Shown here piece after piece: positions 29,658 through 39,837 of a stretch of 64,000 bases of DNA. The stretch's first letter is position 1. Every line of letters begins with the position of its first letter. The notes below the pieces were generated by a model, which was not told the DNA's origin, ran no database searches, and was given only the letters and a program-made list of their open reading frames with translations. The position numbers and the translations under genes are program-made. Origin of the DNA: Mycobacterium sp. MYCO198283 (lineage in GTDB: Bacteria; Actinomycetota; Actinomycetes; Mycobacteriales; Mycobacteriaceae); assembly GCF_021213805.1 (NCBI RefSeq), contig NZ_JAJQJI010000002.1, positions 124,001-188,000 on the forward strand, in the 5' to 3' direction.

Positions 29658-29960
29658 GTTTTCGCCCTCCTCGATTCGTTGATTTCCCTGATGTCGTCGA
29701 CGCGGAACACTATGAAGATGTGATCGTCGGCCACTTCGAACAAGTGATCGAATCTCGGTCTGCGACACCGGAACCGGCTGGCGAACCGGGAAATGACACT
29801 GATGTGATTAGACACGGCTGATCTTGTCCGGTCAAGCGCCAAAACCAGAATTATTACCATTGACCACCGACAATTCGGCGCGTCGTGATTCTCGGCGTGT
29901 CTTTCGCTCCGCCGCCCGGGGCGCGTGCCGGCACCGTCGCGACGGTTAGGGTCGAGCGCT
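29658..29960. other. Divergent intergenic region whiB2-fbiA
   Basis: 303 bp, less GC-rich than its surroundings, with no credible gene. It should contain a long 5' leader and promoter for whiB2 and, at 29947-29952, a TAGGGT -10 box 8 nt before the fbiA GTG. No clear hairpin or known riboswitch was recognised. Confidence 0.55.
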
Positions 29961-30953
29961 GTGAAGGTCACCGTTCTGGTCGGCGGCGTCGGTGGCGCCC
30001 GGTTCCTGCTCGGCGTGCAGCACGCGCTCGGCCTGGGCCGGTTCGGCGGCTCCGCCGACTCCCATGAGCTGACGGCCGTCGTCAACGTCGGCGACGACGC
30101 CTGGATGCACGGCGTGCGGATCTGCCCGGACCTCGACACCTGCATGTACACCCTCGGCGGCGTCGTCGACCCGGACCGCGGCTGGGGGCACCGCGACGAG
30201 ACCTGGAACGCGAAGGAGGAACTCGCCGCCTACGGCGTGCAGCCCGACTGGTTCGGCCTCGGTGACCGCGACCTGGCGACCCACCTGGTGCGCTCCCAGA
30301 TGTTGCGCGCCGGCTATCCGCTGTCGGCGGTCACCGAGGCGCTGTGCCACCGCTGGTCCCCCGGCGCCCGGCTGCTGCCCGTCAGCGACGACCGCTGCGA
30401 AACCCACGTCGTCGTCACCGACCCGGAGGCCGACGACCCGGACGCCCGGCGCGCCATCCACTTCCAGGAATGGTGGGTGCGCTACCGGGCGCAGCTCCCG
30501 ACACACAGCTTCGCGTTCGTCGGTGCCGAAAAGGCCACTGCCGCACCGGGCGTCGTCGAGGCGATCACCGGCGCCGACGTCGTGTTCCTGGCGCCGTCCA
30601 ACCCGGTGGTGTCCATCGGCGCCGTGCTGGCCATCCCGGGGATCCGCGCCGCGCTGCGCACCACCGCCGCGCCCGTCATCGGCTACTCCCCGATCGTCGC
30701 GGGAAAACCGTTGCGCGGCATGGCCGACGAGTGTCTGCGCGTCATCGGGGTGGCACCGACCTCGGAGGCGGTCGGCGCGCACTACGGCGCCCGGTCGCGC
30801 ACCGGCGTCCTCGACGGCTGGCTGGTGCACACCGGCGACGCCGCCGAGATCGACGGCGTGGCCGTGCGATCCGTGCCGCTGCTGATGACCGATCCGCCGA
30901 CCACCGCTGCGATGGTGCGGCACGGACTCGACCTCGCAGCGGAGCTGCGGTGA
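29961..30953 (+). CDS. fbiA: 2-phospho-L-lactate (phosphoenolpyruvate) transferase FbiA
   Basis: 330 residues (CofD family). Transfers the phospho-lactyl or PEP-derived group from the guanylylated precursor to FO, building the F420 core. The N-terminal [16 protein letters not shown] loop, [11 protein letters not shown], and GVHR-like DTCMYTLGG segment are typical, as is [19 protein letters not shown] 29961 is probably leaderless. It overlaps fbiB by 4 bp (GTGA), the conserved F420 operon. Confidence 0.95.
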   Translation: MKVTVLVGGVGGARFLLGVQHALGLGRFGGSADSHELTAVVNVGDDAWMHGVRICPDLDTCMYTLGGVVDPDRGWGHRDETWNAKEELAAYGVQPDWFGLGDRDLATHLVRSQMLRAGYPLSAVTEALCHRWSPGARLLPVSDDRCETHVVVTDPEADDPDARRAIHFQEWWVRYRAQLPTHSFAFVGAEKATAAPGVVEAITGADVVFLAPSNPVVSIGAVLAIPGIRAALRTTAAPVIGYSPIVAGKPLRGMADECLRVIGVAPTSEAVGAHYGARSRTGVLDGWLVHTGDAAEIDGVAVRSVPLLMTDPPTTAAMVRHGLDLAAELR

Positions 30954-32293
30954 CCCGCGACCACGGCACGGCCGGCGCCGTGGAGCTGTTGCCGGTGACC
31001 GGGCTCCCCGAGTTCGGGCCGGGTGACGACCTCGCCGCAGCGCTCGCGACGGCCGCACCCTGGCTCGCCGACGGCGACGTGGTGGTCGTCACCAGCAAGG
31101 TGCTCTCCAAGACCGAGGGCCGCATCGTCGCCGCACCCGCCGATCCCGAGGAGCGAGATACGTTGCGGCGCAAGCTGATCGACACCGAGGCCGTGCGGGT
31201 GCTGGCGCGCAAGGGCCGCACGCTGATCACCGAGAACGCGCTCGGCCTGATCCAGGCCGCGGCCGGCGTCGACGGCTCCAACGTCTCTTCGACCGAGTTG
31301 GCGCTGCTGCCGCTGGACCCCGACGCCAGCGCGGCCGCCCTGCGCGACCGGCTGCGCGAGCTGCTGGGGGTCACCGTCGGCGTGGTCGTCACCGACACCA
31401 TGGGACGCGCGTGGCGCACCGGGCAGATCGACGCCGCGATCGGCGCGGCGGGGGTGCCCGTGCTGTTCGGGTACGCCGGGCAGCACGACCGGTTCGGCAA
31501 CGAGCTCGTCGTCACCGAGGTGGCCGTGGCCGACGAGATCGCCGCGGCGGCCGATCTGGTCAAGGGCAAGCTCACCGGCGTGCCGGTCGCGGTGGTGCGC
31601 GGGCTCGACCTGCCCGACGACGGTTCCACCGCCCGGCAGCTGCTGCGGCCCGGCGAAGAGGACCTGTTCTGGCTCGGCACCGCGGAGGCCATTGCGCTGG
31701 GCCGCCGCCAGGCGCAGCTGCTGCGGCGCTCGGTGCGGCGGTTCACCGCCGACCCGGTGCCGCCGGAGCTCGTCGAAGCCGCGGTCGCCGAGGCGCTCAC
31801 CGCGCCGGCGCCGCACCACACCCGGCCGGTGCGGTTCGTGTGGGTGCGCTCCGCCGACCGGCGGCGCCGGCTGCTCGACACGCTGGCCGCCCGCTGGCGC
31901 GCCGACCTCACCGCCGACGGACTGCCGCCCGAGGCCGTCGACCGCCGCGTCGCCAGAGGCCGGCTCCTCTACGACGCACCGGAACTGGTGATCCCGTGCC
32001 TGGTGCCCGACGGCGCGCACCACTACCCCGATGCGCGCCGCACCGCGGCCGAGCACACGATGTTCACCGTCGCGGCCGGCGCCGCCGTGCAGGGGCTGCT
32101 GGTGGCGCTGGCGGTGCGCGGCGTGGGCAGCTGCTGGGTAGGGTCGACGATCTTCGCGCCCGCCGACACCCGCGACGTGCTCGAGCTGCCGGCCGACTGG
32201 GAGCCGCTGGGCGCCGTCGCGGTCGGCTACCCCGAGACGCCGCCCGAGCCCCGCGAGCCGGCCGGCGTCGAACCCCTGCTGGTGCAGCGGTGA
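30950..32293 (+). CDS. fbiB: Bifunctional F420 biosynthesis protein FbiB
   Basis: 447 residues with two domains: the N-terminal F420:gamma-L-glutamyl ligase (about 1-245; [16 protein letters not shown], then [15 protein letters not shown]) adds glutamates to F420-0, and the C-terminal FMN-binding nitroreductase-like domain (about 250-447; [25 protein letters not shown]) reduces the dehydro-F420 precursor and is characteristic of actinobacterial FbiB. GTG 30950 overlaps the fbiA stop (GTGA). Confidence 0.96.
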   Translation: MTRDHGTAGAVELLPVTGLPEFGPGDDLAAALATAAPWLADGDVVVVTSKVLSKTEGRIVAAPADPEERDTLRRKLIDTEAVRVLARKGRTLITENALGLIQAAAGVDGSNVSSTELALLPLDPDASAAALRDRLRELLGVTVGVVVTDTMGRAWRTGQIDAAIGAAGVPVLFGYAGQHDRFGNELVVTEVAVADEIAAAADLVKGKLTGVPVAVVRGLDLPDDGSTARQLLRPGEEDLFWLGTAEAIALGRRQAQLLRRSVRRFTADPVPPELVEAAVAEALTAPAPHHTRPVRFVWVRSADRRRRLLDTLAARWRADLTADGLPPEAVDRRVARGRLLYDAPELVIPCLVPDGAHHYPDARRTAAEHTMFTVAAGAAVQGLLVALAVRGVGSCWVGSTIFAPADTRDVLELPADWEPLGAVAVGYPETPPEPREPAGVEPLLVQR

Positions 32294-32829
32294 GCCTGCA
32301 CGACTCCACCGTCGCGGTGCTGCGCGACTGGGCGCCGCCCGACGCCGCGGCCGACGCGCTGCGCCACGCGGTGCTGGCGTTCGTGCTGGCCCGCCCCGAC
32401 GCCTGCCGGCGCGACTGCGAGCCCGGCCACGTGACGGCGTCGGCCGCGGTGCTCGACGCGGCCGGCGAGCGCGTGGTGCTGACGCTGCACCCGCGGATCG
32501 GGCGCTGGGTGCAGCTCGGCGGCCACTGCGAGGACACCGATCCCGACATCGCCGCGGCGGCGCTGCGCGAGGCCACCGAGGAGTCCGGCATCGCGCGCCT
32601 GACGCTCCACCCGGCGCCTGTCGGGCTCCACGTGCACCCGATCACCTGCTCGCTGGGCGTGCCGACCCGTCACCTCGACATCCAGTTCCTGGCGGTCGCG
32701 CCGCCGGGCGCCGAACCCGTGCTCAGCGACGAGTCGCTGGACCTGCGGTGGTGGCCCGTCGACGCGCTGCCGCCGGAGTCCGACGCCGCGCTGCGGGCGC
32801 TGGTCGCCCGCGCCGCCGCCCGCCGCTGA
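32290..32829 (+). CDS. Nudix hydrolase linked to the F420 operon
   Basis: 179 residues with a Nudix fold; the Nudix box begins [11 protein letters not shown] and ends REATEESGI, retaining the REXXEE catalytic core with an atypical first half. The GTG at 32290 overlaps the fbiB stop by 4 bp, so it is co-translated with fbiAB. Substrate not known; an NTP, NDP-sugar or coenzyme is possible. M. tuberculosis has a DNA methylase gene at this point instead. Confidence 0.9.
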   Translation: MSLHDSTVAVLRDWAPPDAAADALRHAVLAFVLARPDACRRDCEPGHVTASAAVLDAAGERVVLTLHPRIGRWVQLGGHCEDTDPDIAAAALREATEESGIARLTLHPAPVGLHVHPITCSLGVPTRHLDIQFLAVAPPGAEPVLSDESLDLRWWPVDALPPESDAALRALVARAAARR

Positions 32830-32841
32830 CCCCACTTCCGC

Positions 32842-32899
32842 CGAACGTGGATTACCCGTCGCCGACAGGCCGCGAAAGCCGACGGGTAATCAACGTTCG
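32842..32899. terminator. 20-bp-arm inverted repeat between convergent Nudix and manC genes
   Basis: Arms of 20 bp (32842-32861 and 32880-32899) pair at 19 positions around an 18-nt loop; the arms contain GATTACCCGTCG and CGACGGGTAATC. The hairpin fills the 78-bp gap between two convergent stop codons and fits a bidirectional terminator, although no U-tract follows. Confidence 0.75.
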
Positions 32900-32907
32900 C
32901 GGGGGTG

Positions 32908-33987
32908 TCAGACGTCGGTCGAGAAGCGCAGGCCGCCGTCGGGCAGTGTGACGCCCGGCCACACCCGGGCGCCGCGCAGCAGCTCGCAGCGGGCGCCGAT
33001 GTTGGCCCCGTCGCCGATCACGCCGTCACGGATGAGGGCCCGCGGGCCGATGCGGGCGCCGAATCCGACGATCGAGCGTTCGATCACCGAGCCGGCCTCG
33101 ATTTTGACCCCGTCGAAGATGACCGCCCCGTCGAGCCGGGCGCCCGGCCCGATCTCCGCGCCGCGCCCGACGACCGTGCCGCCGATGAGCAGCGCGCCGG
33201 GCGCCACCGCGGCGCCGTCGTGCATGAGGAACTCGCCGCGGTGCCCGCCGAGCGCGGGTGAGGGCGCGATGCCCCGGACCAGGTCGGCGGAACCGCGCAC
33301 GAAGTCCTCCGGCGTGCCCATGTCGCGCCAGTAGGTCGCGTCGACGTAGCCGTACACCCGCAGCCCGTCGCTGAGCAGCTGCGGGAACACCTCGCGCTCG
33401 ACGGAGACGGGCCGGTCGCGCGGGATCGCGTCGATCACCGAGCGGCTGAACACGTAGCAGCCGGCGTTGATCTGGTCGGTCGGCGGATCCTGCGTTTTCT
33501 CCAGAAAGGCGGTGACCCGGCCGTCGGCGTCGGTGGGCACGCAGCCGAACGCCCGCGGATCGCCGACCCGCACGAGGTGCAGGGTGACGTCGGCGGCGTT
33601 GGCGGTGTGGGTGTCCAGCAGCGCGCCGAGGTCGGCGCCCGACAGCACGTCGCCGTTGAACACCAGCGCGGTGTCGTGGCGCAGCTTGTGGCGCACGTTC
33701 GCGATGCCGCCGCCGGTGCCCAGCGGTTCGGTCTCGGTGACGTAGTCGATCTGCAGGCCCAGCTTGGAGCCGTCGCCGAACTCGGCCTCGAAGACCTCGG
33801 CCTTGTAGGAGGTGCCCATGACGACGTGCTCGATGCCCGCCGCCGCGATGCGCGACAGCAGGTGGGTCAGGAACGGCAGGCCGGCGGTGGGCAGCATCGG
33901 CTTGGGCGCCGACAGCGTGAGCGGCCGCAGCCGGGTGCCCTTGCCGCCGACCAGCACCACGGCGTCCACCTTCGCCGGATCAGCCAT
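32908..33987 (-). CDS. manC: Mannose-1-phosphate guanylyltransferase (GDP-mannose synthesis)
   Basis: 359 residues (Rv3264c, often called ManB/MpgA). The N-terminal nucleotidyltransferase domain has the signature VVLVGGKGTRLRPLT near residue 11, VFNGDVLSG, and the FLEKTQDPPT segment with the catalytic lysine. The C-terminal 110 residues form a left-handed beta-helix of repeated IGxxA-type hexapeptides (IGPGARL, IGDGANIG). It produces GDP-mannose, the substrate of Gmd further downstream and of mannosyltransferases. ATG 33987 begins 1 bp after the wbbL stop, so wbbL and manC are one unit with rmlD. Confidence 0.92.
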   Translation of the reverse strand: MADPAKVDAVVLVGGKGTRLRPLTLSAPKPMLPTAGLPFLTHLLSRIAAAGIEHVVMGTSYKAEVFEAEFGDGSKLGLQIDYVTETEPLGTGGGIANVRHKLRHDTALVFNGDVLSGADLGALLDTHTANAADVTLHLVRVGDPRAFGCVPTDADGRVTAFLEKTQDPPTDQINAGCYVFSRSVIDAIPRDRPVSVEREVFPQLLSDGLRVYGYVDATYWRDMGTPEDFVRGSADLVRGIAPSPALGGHRGEFLMHDGAAVAPGALLIGGTVVGRGAEIGPGARLDGAVIFDGVKIEAGSVIERSIVGFGARIGPRALIRDGVIGDGANIGARCELLRGARVWPGVTLPDGGLRFSTDV

Positions 33988-33988
33988 G

Positions 33989-34909
33989 TCATCCTCCTTG
34001 CGCGCGCTGCCGTCGCGCTTGCCGGACCACCAGCGCGGCGCGCGCCCGCAACGCAGCCCGAATCGTTCCCCGCAGCGGAGCCTGCCACACTCCGGGGTGC
34101 CGGTCCGCCAGATAGGTGTAGGTGCTGCGATGGTGTGCCGCCAGGTTGGTGGCCGGGTCGCGCCCGGTGGCGTGGCCCTTGTCGTGCAGCACTTCCGCGC
34201 TCGGCACGTAGACGTTCTGCCAGCCGGCGCGGCCGAGCCGGTCGCCGAGGTCGACGTCCTCCATGTACATGAAGTAGCGCTCGTCGAACCCGCCGACCTC
34301 GTCGAAGGCCTTGCGCCGCAGCAACAGGCAGCTGCCCGAGAGCCAGCCGACGGGACGTTCGCTGGGTTCCTGGCGCTCCTGGCGGTAGGCCACGGTCCAC
34401 GGGTTCGACTTCCACAGCGGCCCGACGACGGCGTGCATCCCGCCGCGCACCAGGCTGGGCAGGTGGCGGGCCGACGGATACACCGATCCGTCGGGGTCGC
34501 GGATCAGCGGCCCCAGCGCGCCGGCGCGCGGCCAGCGCAGGGCGGCGTCCAGCAGCGCGTCGATGCTGCCCGGGCCCCACTGCACGTCCGGGTTGGCGAC
34601 GACGACGAACTCGTCGGCGGGCGTGTGGGCGACACCGCGGTTGGCGGCGCTGCCGTAGCCCAGGTTGCCGCCGGTGCGCAGCAGCTCGACGTTCGGATAG
34701 CGCTGCACCGCCGCCTCCACGCTGCCGTCGACCGAGCCGTTGTCGGCCAGCACCACCGACACCTCGCGGGTGGTGGCGTGCCCGAGCGACGCCAGGAACC
34801 GGTCGAGGTGCGGCCCCGGTGAGTACGTCACCGTCACGACGGCCAGCCGGCCGGGCAGCGCGTCGTCGGTCACGGCGTAGAGGGTAACGGTGGCCCCGCG
34901 GGCCCTCAC
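33989..34909 (-). CDS. wbbL: WbbL rhamnosyltransferase (arabinogalactan linkage unit)
   Basis: 306-residue GT2 enzyme that transfers rhamnose from dTDP-rhamnose to GlcNAc-PP-decaprenol, making the linker between peptidoglycan and arabinogalactan. The GT-A fold shows VTVTYSPG, then LADNGSVDGS and the DxD-like NPDVQWGPG, with GWLSGSCLLLRR and FDERYFMYMEDVDLGDRLG as the acceptor-side signature. GTG 34909 overlaps the rmlD stop by 4 bp and is preferred on that basis, although the family-conserved part starts around residue 22. Confidence 0.93.
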   Translation of the reverse strand: MRARGATVTLYAVTDDALPGRLAVVTVTYSPGPHLDRFLASLGHATTREVSVVLADNGSVDGSVEAAVQRYPNVELLRTGGNLGYGSAANRGVAHTPADEFVVVANPDVQWGPGSIDALLDAALRWPRAGALGPLIRDPDGSVYPSARHLPSLVRGGMHAVVGPLWKSNPWTVAYRQERQEPSERPVGWLSGSCLLLRRKAFDEVGGFDERYFMYMEDVDLGDRLGRAGWQNVYVPSAEVLHDKGHATGRDPATNLAAHHRSTYTYLADRHPGVWQAPLRGTIRAALRARAALVVRQARRQRAQGG

Positions 34910-35766
34910 ATCCCGTGGCCGGCGGCGGCCAGCGCCTCGGCGAGCGCCGCCCGCCAGGACCGCAGCGGCCGCAGGCCGGCCCGGGCCGAGCCCGCCGAGG
35001 ACAGCGCCGAGTACGGCGGCCGGGGCGCGGGTCGCGGATGGGCGCTGCTGTCGACGGGCCGCACCCGCGCCGGATCGGCGCCCACCAGCTCGAACACCGC
35101 CCGCGCGAGCTCGTAGCGGCTGGTGGCGCCCGCCCCCGCGGCGTGCAGCACCGGGCCGGGCAGCGTCTCGTCGACGATCTGCAGCAGCGCCCCCACCAGG
35201 TCGACGACGTAGGTCGGCGAGCCGACCTGGTCGGCCACCACGTCGACGGCATCGCCGCCGGCGGCCTTACGGCGCATCACCGCGACGAAGTCCCCGCCGT
35301 CGCGGCCCTCGTAGAGCCAGGCGGTGCGGACGACGCGCGTGTCCGGCAGCGCCGCCAGCGCCGCCCGCTCGCCCGCCAGCTTCGTCCGGCCGTACGCCGA
35401 GATTGGCGCCGGCTCGTCGTCGACGTCGTACGGCCGGCCCGCCGACCCGTCGAACACATAGTCGGTGGACAGCTGCACGAGGCCGGCGCCGGCGGCCGCG
35501 CAGACCCGCGCCACATGGCCCGGCCCGTCCCCGTTGACCCGCTGGGCGCCGGCGGGGTCGGCCTCGGCGGCGTCCACCTGCGCCCACGCCGCGCAGTTCA
35601 CCACCACGTCGCCCGCCCGCACCCGGTCGAACCCGGCGGCCGGATCGGCGACGTCCCACTCGGCGTGGCTCAGCGCCGCCACCTCGCGCCCGGCGGCCCG
35701 GGCGTGAGCCGCGAGCGTCCGACCGACCAGGCCGGCCGCACCGGTGATGACGATCCGCGGCGACAT
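34906..35766 (-). CDS. rmlD: dTDP-4-dehydrorhamnose reductase RmlD
   Basis: 286-residue SDR-family reductase, last step of dTDP-L-rhamnose synthesis. N-terminal dinucleotide motif VITGAAGLVG, VNCAAWAQVDAAEADP, and the catalytic YxxxK (AYGRTKLAGE). The ATG at 35766 is preceded 7 nt upstream by CAGACT, a weak -10 candidate (35774-35779). It starts the rmlD-wbbL-manC operon, coupling sugar supply with the rhamnosyltransferase. Divergent from the LCP gene. Confidence 0.95.
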   Translation of the reverse strand: MSPRIVITGAAGLVGRTLAAHARAAGREVAALSHAEWDVADPAAGFDRVRAGDVVVNCAAWAQVDAAEADPAGAQRVNGDGPGHVARVCAAAGAGLVQLSTDYVFDGSAGRPYDVDDEPAPISAYGRTKLAGERAALAALPDTRVVRTAWLYEGRDGGDFVAVMRRKAAGGDAVDVVADQVGSPTYVVDLVGALLQIVDETLPGPVLHAAGAGATSRYELARAVFELVGADPARVRPVDSSAHPRPAPRPPYSALSSAGSARAGLRPLRSWRAALAEALAAAGHGM

Positions 35767-35834
35767 GGCGGCAAGTCTGGCACGCCGGTCCCGGCTTACA
35801 CCGCGCGCGGCGCGGCCCCCAGTAGCCTGAACTG

Positions 35835-37340
35835 ATGCCTGCCGACGTTGCGCACCGCACCGCCGTCGGTGCCCGCGGCGTGGTCCGCGCCGCCGCCACG
35901 CTGCTCGCGCTCGCCATCGTGGTGAGCACCGGGGTCGCGTGGAGTCGCATCCGGTCGTTCGAGGACGGCATCAACCAGATCAGCAGCCCGCTGTTGGGCG
36001 AGGGCGGCGAGGACGGCGCCGTCGACATCCTGCTCGTCGGGCTGGACAGTCGCACCGACGCGCACGGCAATCCGCTGTCGGCGGAAGAGCTGGCGACGTT
36101 GCGCGCCGGCGACGACGTCTCCACCAACACCGACACCATCATCTTGGTCCGCATCCCGAACAACGGGCGCTCCGCGACCGCCATCTCGATTCCCCGCGAC
36201 ACCTACACCGCCGCACCGGGTCTGGGGAAGACGAAGATCAACGGCGTCTTCGGGCAGGTGAAGGCCGAGCGCATGACCGAGCTCGTCGAACGGCAGGGCG
36301 TCGACCCGGCGCAGGCCGAGCCGCGGGCCACCGAGGCGGGCCGCGAGGCGCTCATCGAGACGGTGGCCGACCTCACCGGCGTCACCGTCGACCACTACGC
36401 CGAGATCGGGCTGCTCGGCTTCTCGCTGATCACCGATGCGCTCGGCGGCGTCGACGTCTGCCTGAAAGACGCGGTGTACGAACCCCTTTCGGGTGCCGAC
36501 TTCCCGGCGGGCTGGCAGAAGCTCGACGGGCCGCAGGCGCTGAGCTTCGTCCGTCAACGCCACGGCCTGCCGCGCGGCGACCTCGACCGGGTGGTGCGCC
36601 AGCAGGTGGTGATGGCGTCGCTGGCCCACCAGGTGATCTCGAGCAAGACGCTGTCCTCGCCCGCCACGCTGAACCGGCTGCAGGACGCCATCCAGCGCTC
36701 GGTGGTGTTGAGCGAAGGCTGGGACATCATGGACTTCATCGACCAGTTGCAGTCGCTGGCGGCGGGCAACGTGGCTTTCTCCACCATCCCGGTGATCACC
36801 GAATCCGGGTGGAGCGACGACGGCATGCAGTCGGTGGTGCGCGTCGACCCGGTCGCGGTCAAGGAGTGGGTGACCGGGCTGCTCGACGGGCAGGCCGAGG
36901 GCAAGACCGAGGAACTCGCCTATTCGCCCGACAAGACCACGGTCGACGTCCTCAACGACACCGACATCAATGGGCTGGCCGCGAACGTGTCGACGGTGTT
37001 GACCGACAAGGGGTTCACCGCGGGCAACGTCGGCAACAACGAGACCGGGGCGGTCCCCCGCACCCAGGTCCAGGCCGCCAGGGTCGACGACCTCGGCGCG
37101 CAGGCCGTCGCCAAGGACCTCGGCGGGCTGCCCGTCGTCGCGGTGCCCTCGGTGCCGGAAGGCACGGTGCGCGTGGTGCTCTCGGACGACTACGCCGGAC
37201 CGGGCTCCGGTCTCGACGGCAGCGACCCCACGGTGCCGCTGGTGTCGGCCACGACGGAAGACGCCACCGCCACCGACGCGCCGCCGCCTCCCCCGGCCAT
37301 CCTCACCGCGGGCTCCGACGACCCGGCCTGCGTCAATTGA
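35835..37340 (+). CDS. LytR-CpsA-Psr (LCP) ligase, Rv3267-like
   Basis: 501-residue membrane-anchored ligase that attaches arabinogalactan (or other polymers) to peptidoglycan. An N-terminal transmembrane helix (about 14-35) precedes an LCP domain with [30 protein letters not shown] and [15 protein letters not shown], the arginine/aspartate positions that bind polyprenyl pyrophosphate. A LytR_C domain follows (about 370-450; [13 protein letters not shown]). ATG 35835 lies 6 nt after TAGCCT, so it is leaderless. Orthologue of M. tuberculosis Lcp1. Confidence 0.94.
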   Translation: MPADVAHRTAVGARGVVRAAATLLALAIVVSTGVAWSRIRSFEDGINQISSPLLGEGGEDGAVDILLVGLDSRTDAHGNPLSAEELATLRAGDDVSTNTDTIILVRIPNNGRSATAISIPRDTYTAAPGLGKTKINGVFGQVKAERMTELVERQGVDPAQAEPRATEAGREALIETVADLTGVTVDHYAEIGLLGFSLITDALGGVDVCLKDAVYEPLSGADFPAGWQKLDGPQALSFVRQRHGLPRGDLDRVVRQQVVMASLAHQVISSKTLSSPATLNRLQDAIQRSVVLSEGWDIMDFIDQLQSLAAGNVAFSTIPVITESGWSDDGMQSVVRVDPVAVKEWVTGLLDGQAEGKTEELAYSPDKTTVDVLNDTDINGLAANVSTVLTDKGFTAGNVGNNETGAVPRTQVQAARVDDLGAQAVAKDLGGLPVVAVPSVPEGTVRVVLSDDYAGPGSGLDGSDPTVPLVSATTEDATATDAPPPPPAILTAGSDDPACVN

Positions 37341-38053
37341 CCGAGACGCTCACCGGGCTGCTGCTGGAGCCGCTGGTGCGGTCGGACCCCGTCGGCCCGC
37401 GCATCACCTACTACGACGACGCCACCGGCGAGCGGATCGAGCTGTCGGCGGTGACGCTGGCGAACTGGGCGGCCAAGACCGGCAACCTGCTGCGCGACGA
37501 GCTGGGCGCCGCGCCCGGCACCCGGGCCGCGGTGCTGCTCCCCGCGCACTGGCAGACCGCAGCGGTGCTGTTCGGCATCTGGTGGATCGGGGCGGAGGCG
37601 GTGATCGGCGGCGGTCCGGCCGACCTGGCGCTGTGCACCGCCGACCGGCTCGACGAGGCCGACGCGGCGGCGGGCGGCGGCGAGGTCGCGGTGCTGTCGC
37701 TCGATCCGTTCGGCAAGCCGGTGCCCGACCTTCCGATCGGCGTCACCGACTACGCCACCGCGGTGCGGGTGCACGGCGACACCGTCGCCGCCGAGCGGAA
37801 TCCCGGCCCCGCGCTGGCCGGGGCATCACCGGCGCAGGTCGCAGCCCAGGCGACCACGGTCGCCGAGGCGAGGGGCTACACCGCCGGCGACCGGATCATG
37901 TCGACCGCCCCGTGGCGCGACGCCGACGAGGTGGTGGCCAACCTGCTGGCGGTGTTCGCGGCGGGTGCCTCGCTGGTGCAGGTCGCCCATCCCGACGCCG
38001 CCGCGATGCCGCGCCGCCGCACCATGGAGAAGGTCACGGCGCTGCTGGCGTAG
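37337..38053 (+). CDS. TIGR03089 family protein (Rv3268-like)
   Basis: 238 residues resembling the N-terminal part of acyl-adenylate-forming enzymes (ITYYDDATGE, TLANWAAKTGNLL, VAVLLPAHWQT-like), but far too short for the complete AMP-binding fold. Function unknown. The start is taken as TTG 37337, which overlaps the LCP stop (TTGA), because the family-like sequence begins immediately; no ATG or GTG is nearer. Always downstream of the LCP gene in mycobacteria. Confidence 0.85.
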   Translation: MTETLTGLLLEPLVRSDPVGPRITYYDDATGERIELSAVTLANWAAKTGNLLRDELGAAPGTRAAVLLPAHWQTAAVLFGIWWIGAEAVIGGGPADLALCTADRLDEADAAAGGGEVAVLSLDPFGKPVPDLPIGVTDYATAVRVHGDTVAAERNPGPALAGASPAQVAAQATTVAEARGYTAGDRIMSTAPWRDADEVVANLLAVFAAGASLVQVAHPDAAAMPRRRTMEKVTALLA

Positions 38054-38059
38054 CGCGGC

Positions 38060-39229
38060 TCACCTCAGCAGTGCCCGCGACATCACGACGCGCTGGATCT
38101 GGTTGGTGCCCTCGTAGATCTGGGTGATCTTCGCGTCGCGCATCATCCGTTCGACCGGGAAGTCCTGCGTGTAGCCGTAGCCGCCGAACAGCTGCACCGC
38201 GTCGGTGGTGACCTCCATCGCAACGTCGGAGGCGAAGCACTTCGACGCCGCGGAGATGAAGCCGAGGTTGCCTTCGCCGCGCTCGGCGCGCGCCGCGGCC
38301 GAATACACCATCAGCCGCGCCGCCTCGACCTTCATCGCCATGTCGGCGAGCATGAACTGCACGGCCTGGAAGTCGCCGATCGGGCGGCCGAACTGCTTGC
38401 GCTCCTTGACGTACTGCAGACAGGCGTCGACCGCACCCTGGGCGATGCCGACGGCCTGGGCCCCGATGGTGGGGCGGGTGTGGTCGAGCGTCGCCAGCGC
38501 GGTCTTGAAGCCGGTGCCCGGCTCGCCGATGATCCGGTCGCCCGGGATGCGGCAGTTCTCGAAGTACAGCTCGGTGGTCGGCGAGCCCTTGATGCCGAGC
38601 TTGCGCTCTTTCGGCCCGACCGTGAAACCCTCGTCGTCGGCGTGCACCATGAACGCCGAGATACCGTTGGCTCCCTTGTCCGGGTCGGTGACGGCCATGA
38701 CGGTGTACCAGGTGGACTTGCCGCCGTTGGTGATCCAGCACTTGGCGCCGTTGAGGATCCAATCGTCGCCGTCGGCCTTCGCGCGGGTGCGCATCGCGGC
38801 CGCGTCGCTGCCGGCCTCCCGCTCGGACAGCGCGTAGGACGCCATCGCCTCGCCGGCGGCGATCGACGGGAGCACCTGCTTCTTCAGCTCCTCGGAGCCG
38901 CGCAGGATCAGGCCCATGGTGCCGAGCTTGTTGACGGCCGGGATCAGCGACGCCGAGGTGTCGACCCGCGCCACCTCCTCGATCACGATGCAGGCGGCCA
39001 CCGAGTCGGCGCCCTGCCCGTCGTACTCCTCGGGGACGTGGATCGCGCTGAACCCGGACGCGTTCAGCGCGTCGAGCGCCTCCTGCGGAAACCTGGACTG
39101 CTCGTCGACCTCGGCCGCGTACGGGGCGATCTCCTTCTCGGCGAGCGCGCGGATCGCGGCGCGCAGTTCGTCGTGCTCCTCGGGGAGCTTGAATGCGTCG
39201 AACGACGGATTTCCGGCCCAACCAGCCAT
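38060..39229 (-). CDS. fadE25: Acyl-CoA dehydrogenase FadE25
   Basis: 389-residue flavoprotein of beta-oxidation or branched-chain acyl-CoA metabolism. Domain order is N-terminal helical, middle beta with YALSEREAGSDAA and WITNGGKS, C-terminal helical with QIYEGTNQIQR, whose glutamate is the likely catalytic base. ATG 39229 has AAGGAGG 6 nt upstream. It converges on the Rv3268-like gene with a 6-bp gap. Matches Rv3274c by sequence and place. Confidence 0.95.
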   Translation of the reverse strand: MAGWAGNPSFDAFKLPEEHDELRAAIRALAEKEIAPYAAEVDEQSRFPQEALDALNASGFSAIHVPEEYDGQGADSVAACIVIEEVARVDTSASLIPAVNKLGTMGLILRGSEELKKQVLPSIAAGEAMASYALSEREAGSDAAAMRTRAKADGDDWILNGAKCWITNGGKSTWYTVMAVTDPDKGANGISAFMVHADDEGFTVGPKERKLGIKGSPTTELYFENCRIPGDRIIGEPGTGFKTALATLDHTRPTIGAQAVGIAQGAVDACLQYVKERKQFGRPIGDFQAVQFMLADMAMKVEAARLMVYSAAARAERGEGNLGFISAASKCFASDVAMEVTTDAVQLFGGYGYTQDFPVERMMRDAKITQIYEGTNQIQRVVMSRALLR

Positions 39230-39279
39230 CTCGGCCTCCTTGCGCGTGCGTGTCGCGAGCGAGCTACTCGTCGGTAACT

Positions 39280-39837
39280 TTACGCGTCCCCATCGGCGCC
39301 CAATAACCGGTCGCGCAGCGCCCGGTCCTTTTCCAGCACCAGGTCGGAGAGCTCGCGCTGGAACCGCTCGATGCGGCCGCGCAGCGCGGGGTCCGAAGCG
39401 CCCAGGATGCGCACCGCCAACAGGCCGGCGTTGCGGGCGCCGCCGATGGACACCGTGGCCACCGGGACACCGGCCGGCATCTGCACGATCGACAGCAGCG
39501 AATCCAGCCCGTCGAGGCGAGCCAGTGGCACCGGCACCCCGATCACCGGCAGCGGCGTCGCCGACGCGACCATGCCCGGCAGGTGAGCGGCGCCGCCCGC
39601 GCCGGCGACGATGACCTCGATGCCGCGGCCCGCGGCGCCGGCGGCGTAGTCGAGCATGCGCTGCGGCGTGCGGTGCGCCGACACCACGCCCACCTCGAAC
39701 GGCACGTCGAACTCCGCGAGCGCCTGCGCCGCGGCCTCCATGACCGGCCAGTCGCTGTCGCTGCCCATGATCAGCCCGACGCGCGGACCGCCGCGGGCGG
39801 GCACATGCTCTTCGCGCACGCGCTCATCGGGTACCAT
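39280..39837 (-). CDS. purE: N5-carboxyaminoimidazole ribonucleotide mutase PurE
   Basis: 185-residue class I PurE converting N5-CAIR to CAIR in purine synthesis. Motifs: [33 protein letters not shown] and [19 protein letters not shown]. The ATG at 39837 is taken, which overlaps purK by 14 bp; the family-like part starts near residue 19 (VGLIMGSD), so GTG codons at 39819 or 39804 are alternatives. Co-transcribed with purK. Confidence 0.93.
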   Translation of the reverse strand: MVPDERVREEHVPARGGPRVGLIMGSDSDWPVMEAAAQALAEFDVPFEVGVVSAHRTPQRMLDYAAGAAGRGIEVIVAGAGGAAHLPGMVASATPLPVIGVPVPLARLDGLDSLLSIVQMPAGVPVATVSIGGARNAGLLAVRILGASDPALRGRIERFQRELSDLVLEKDRALRDRLLGADGDA

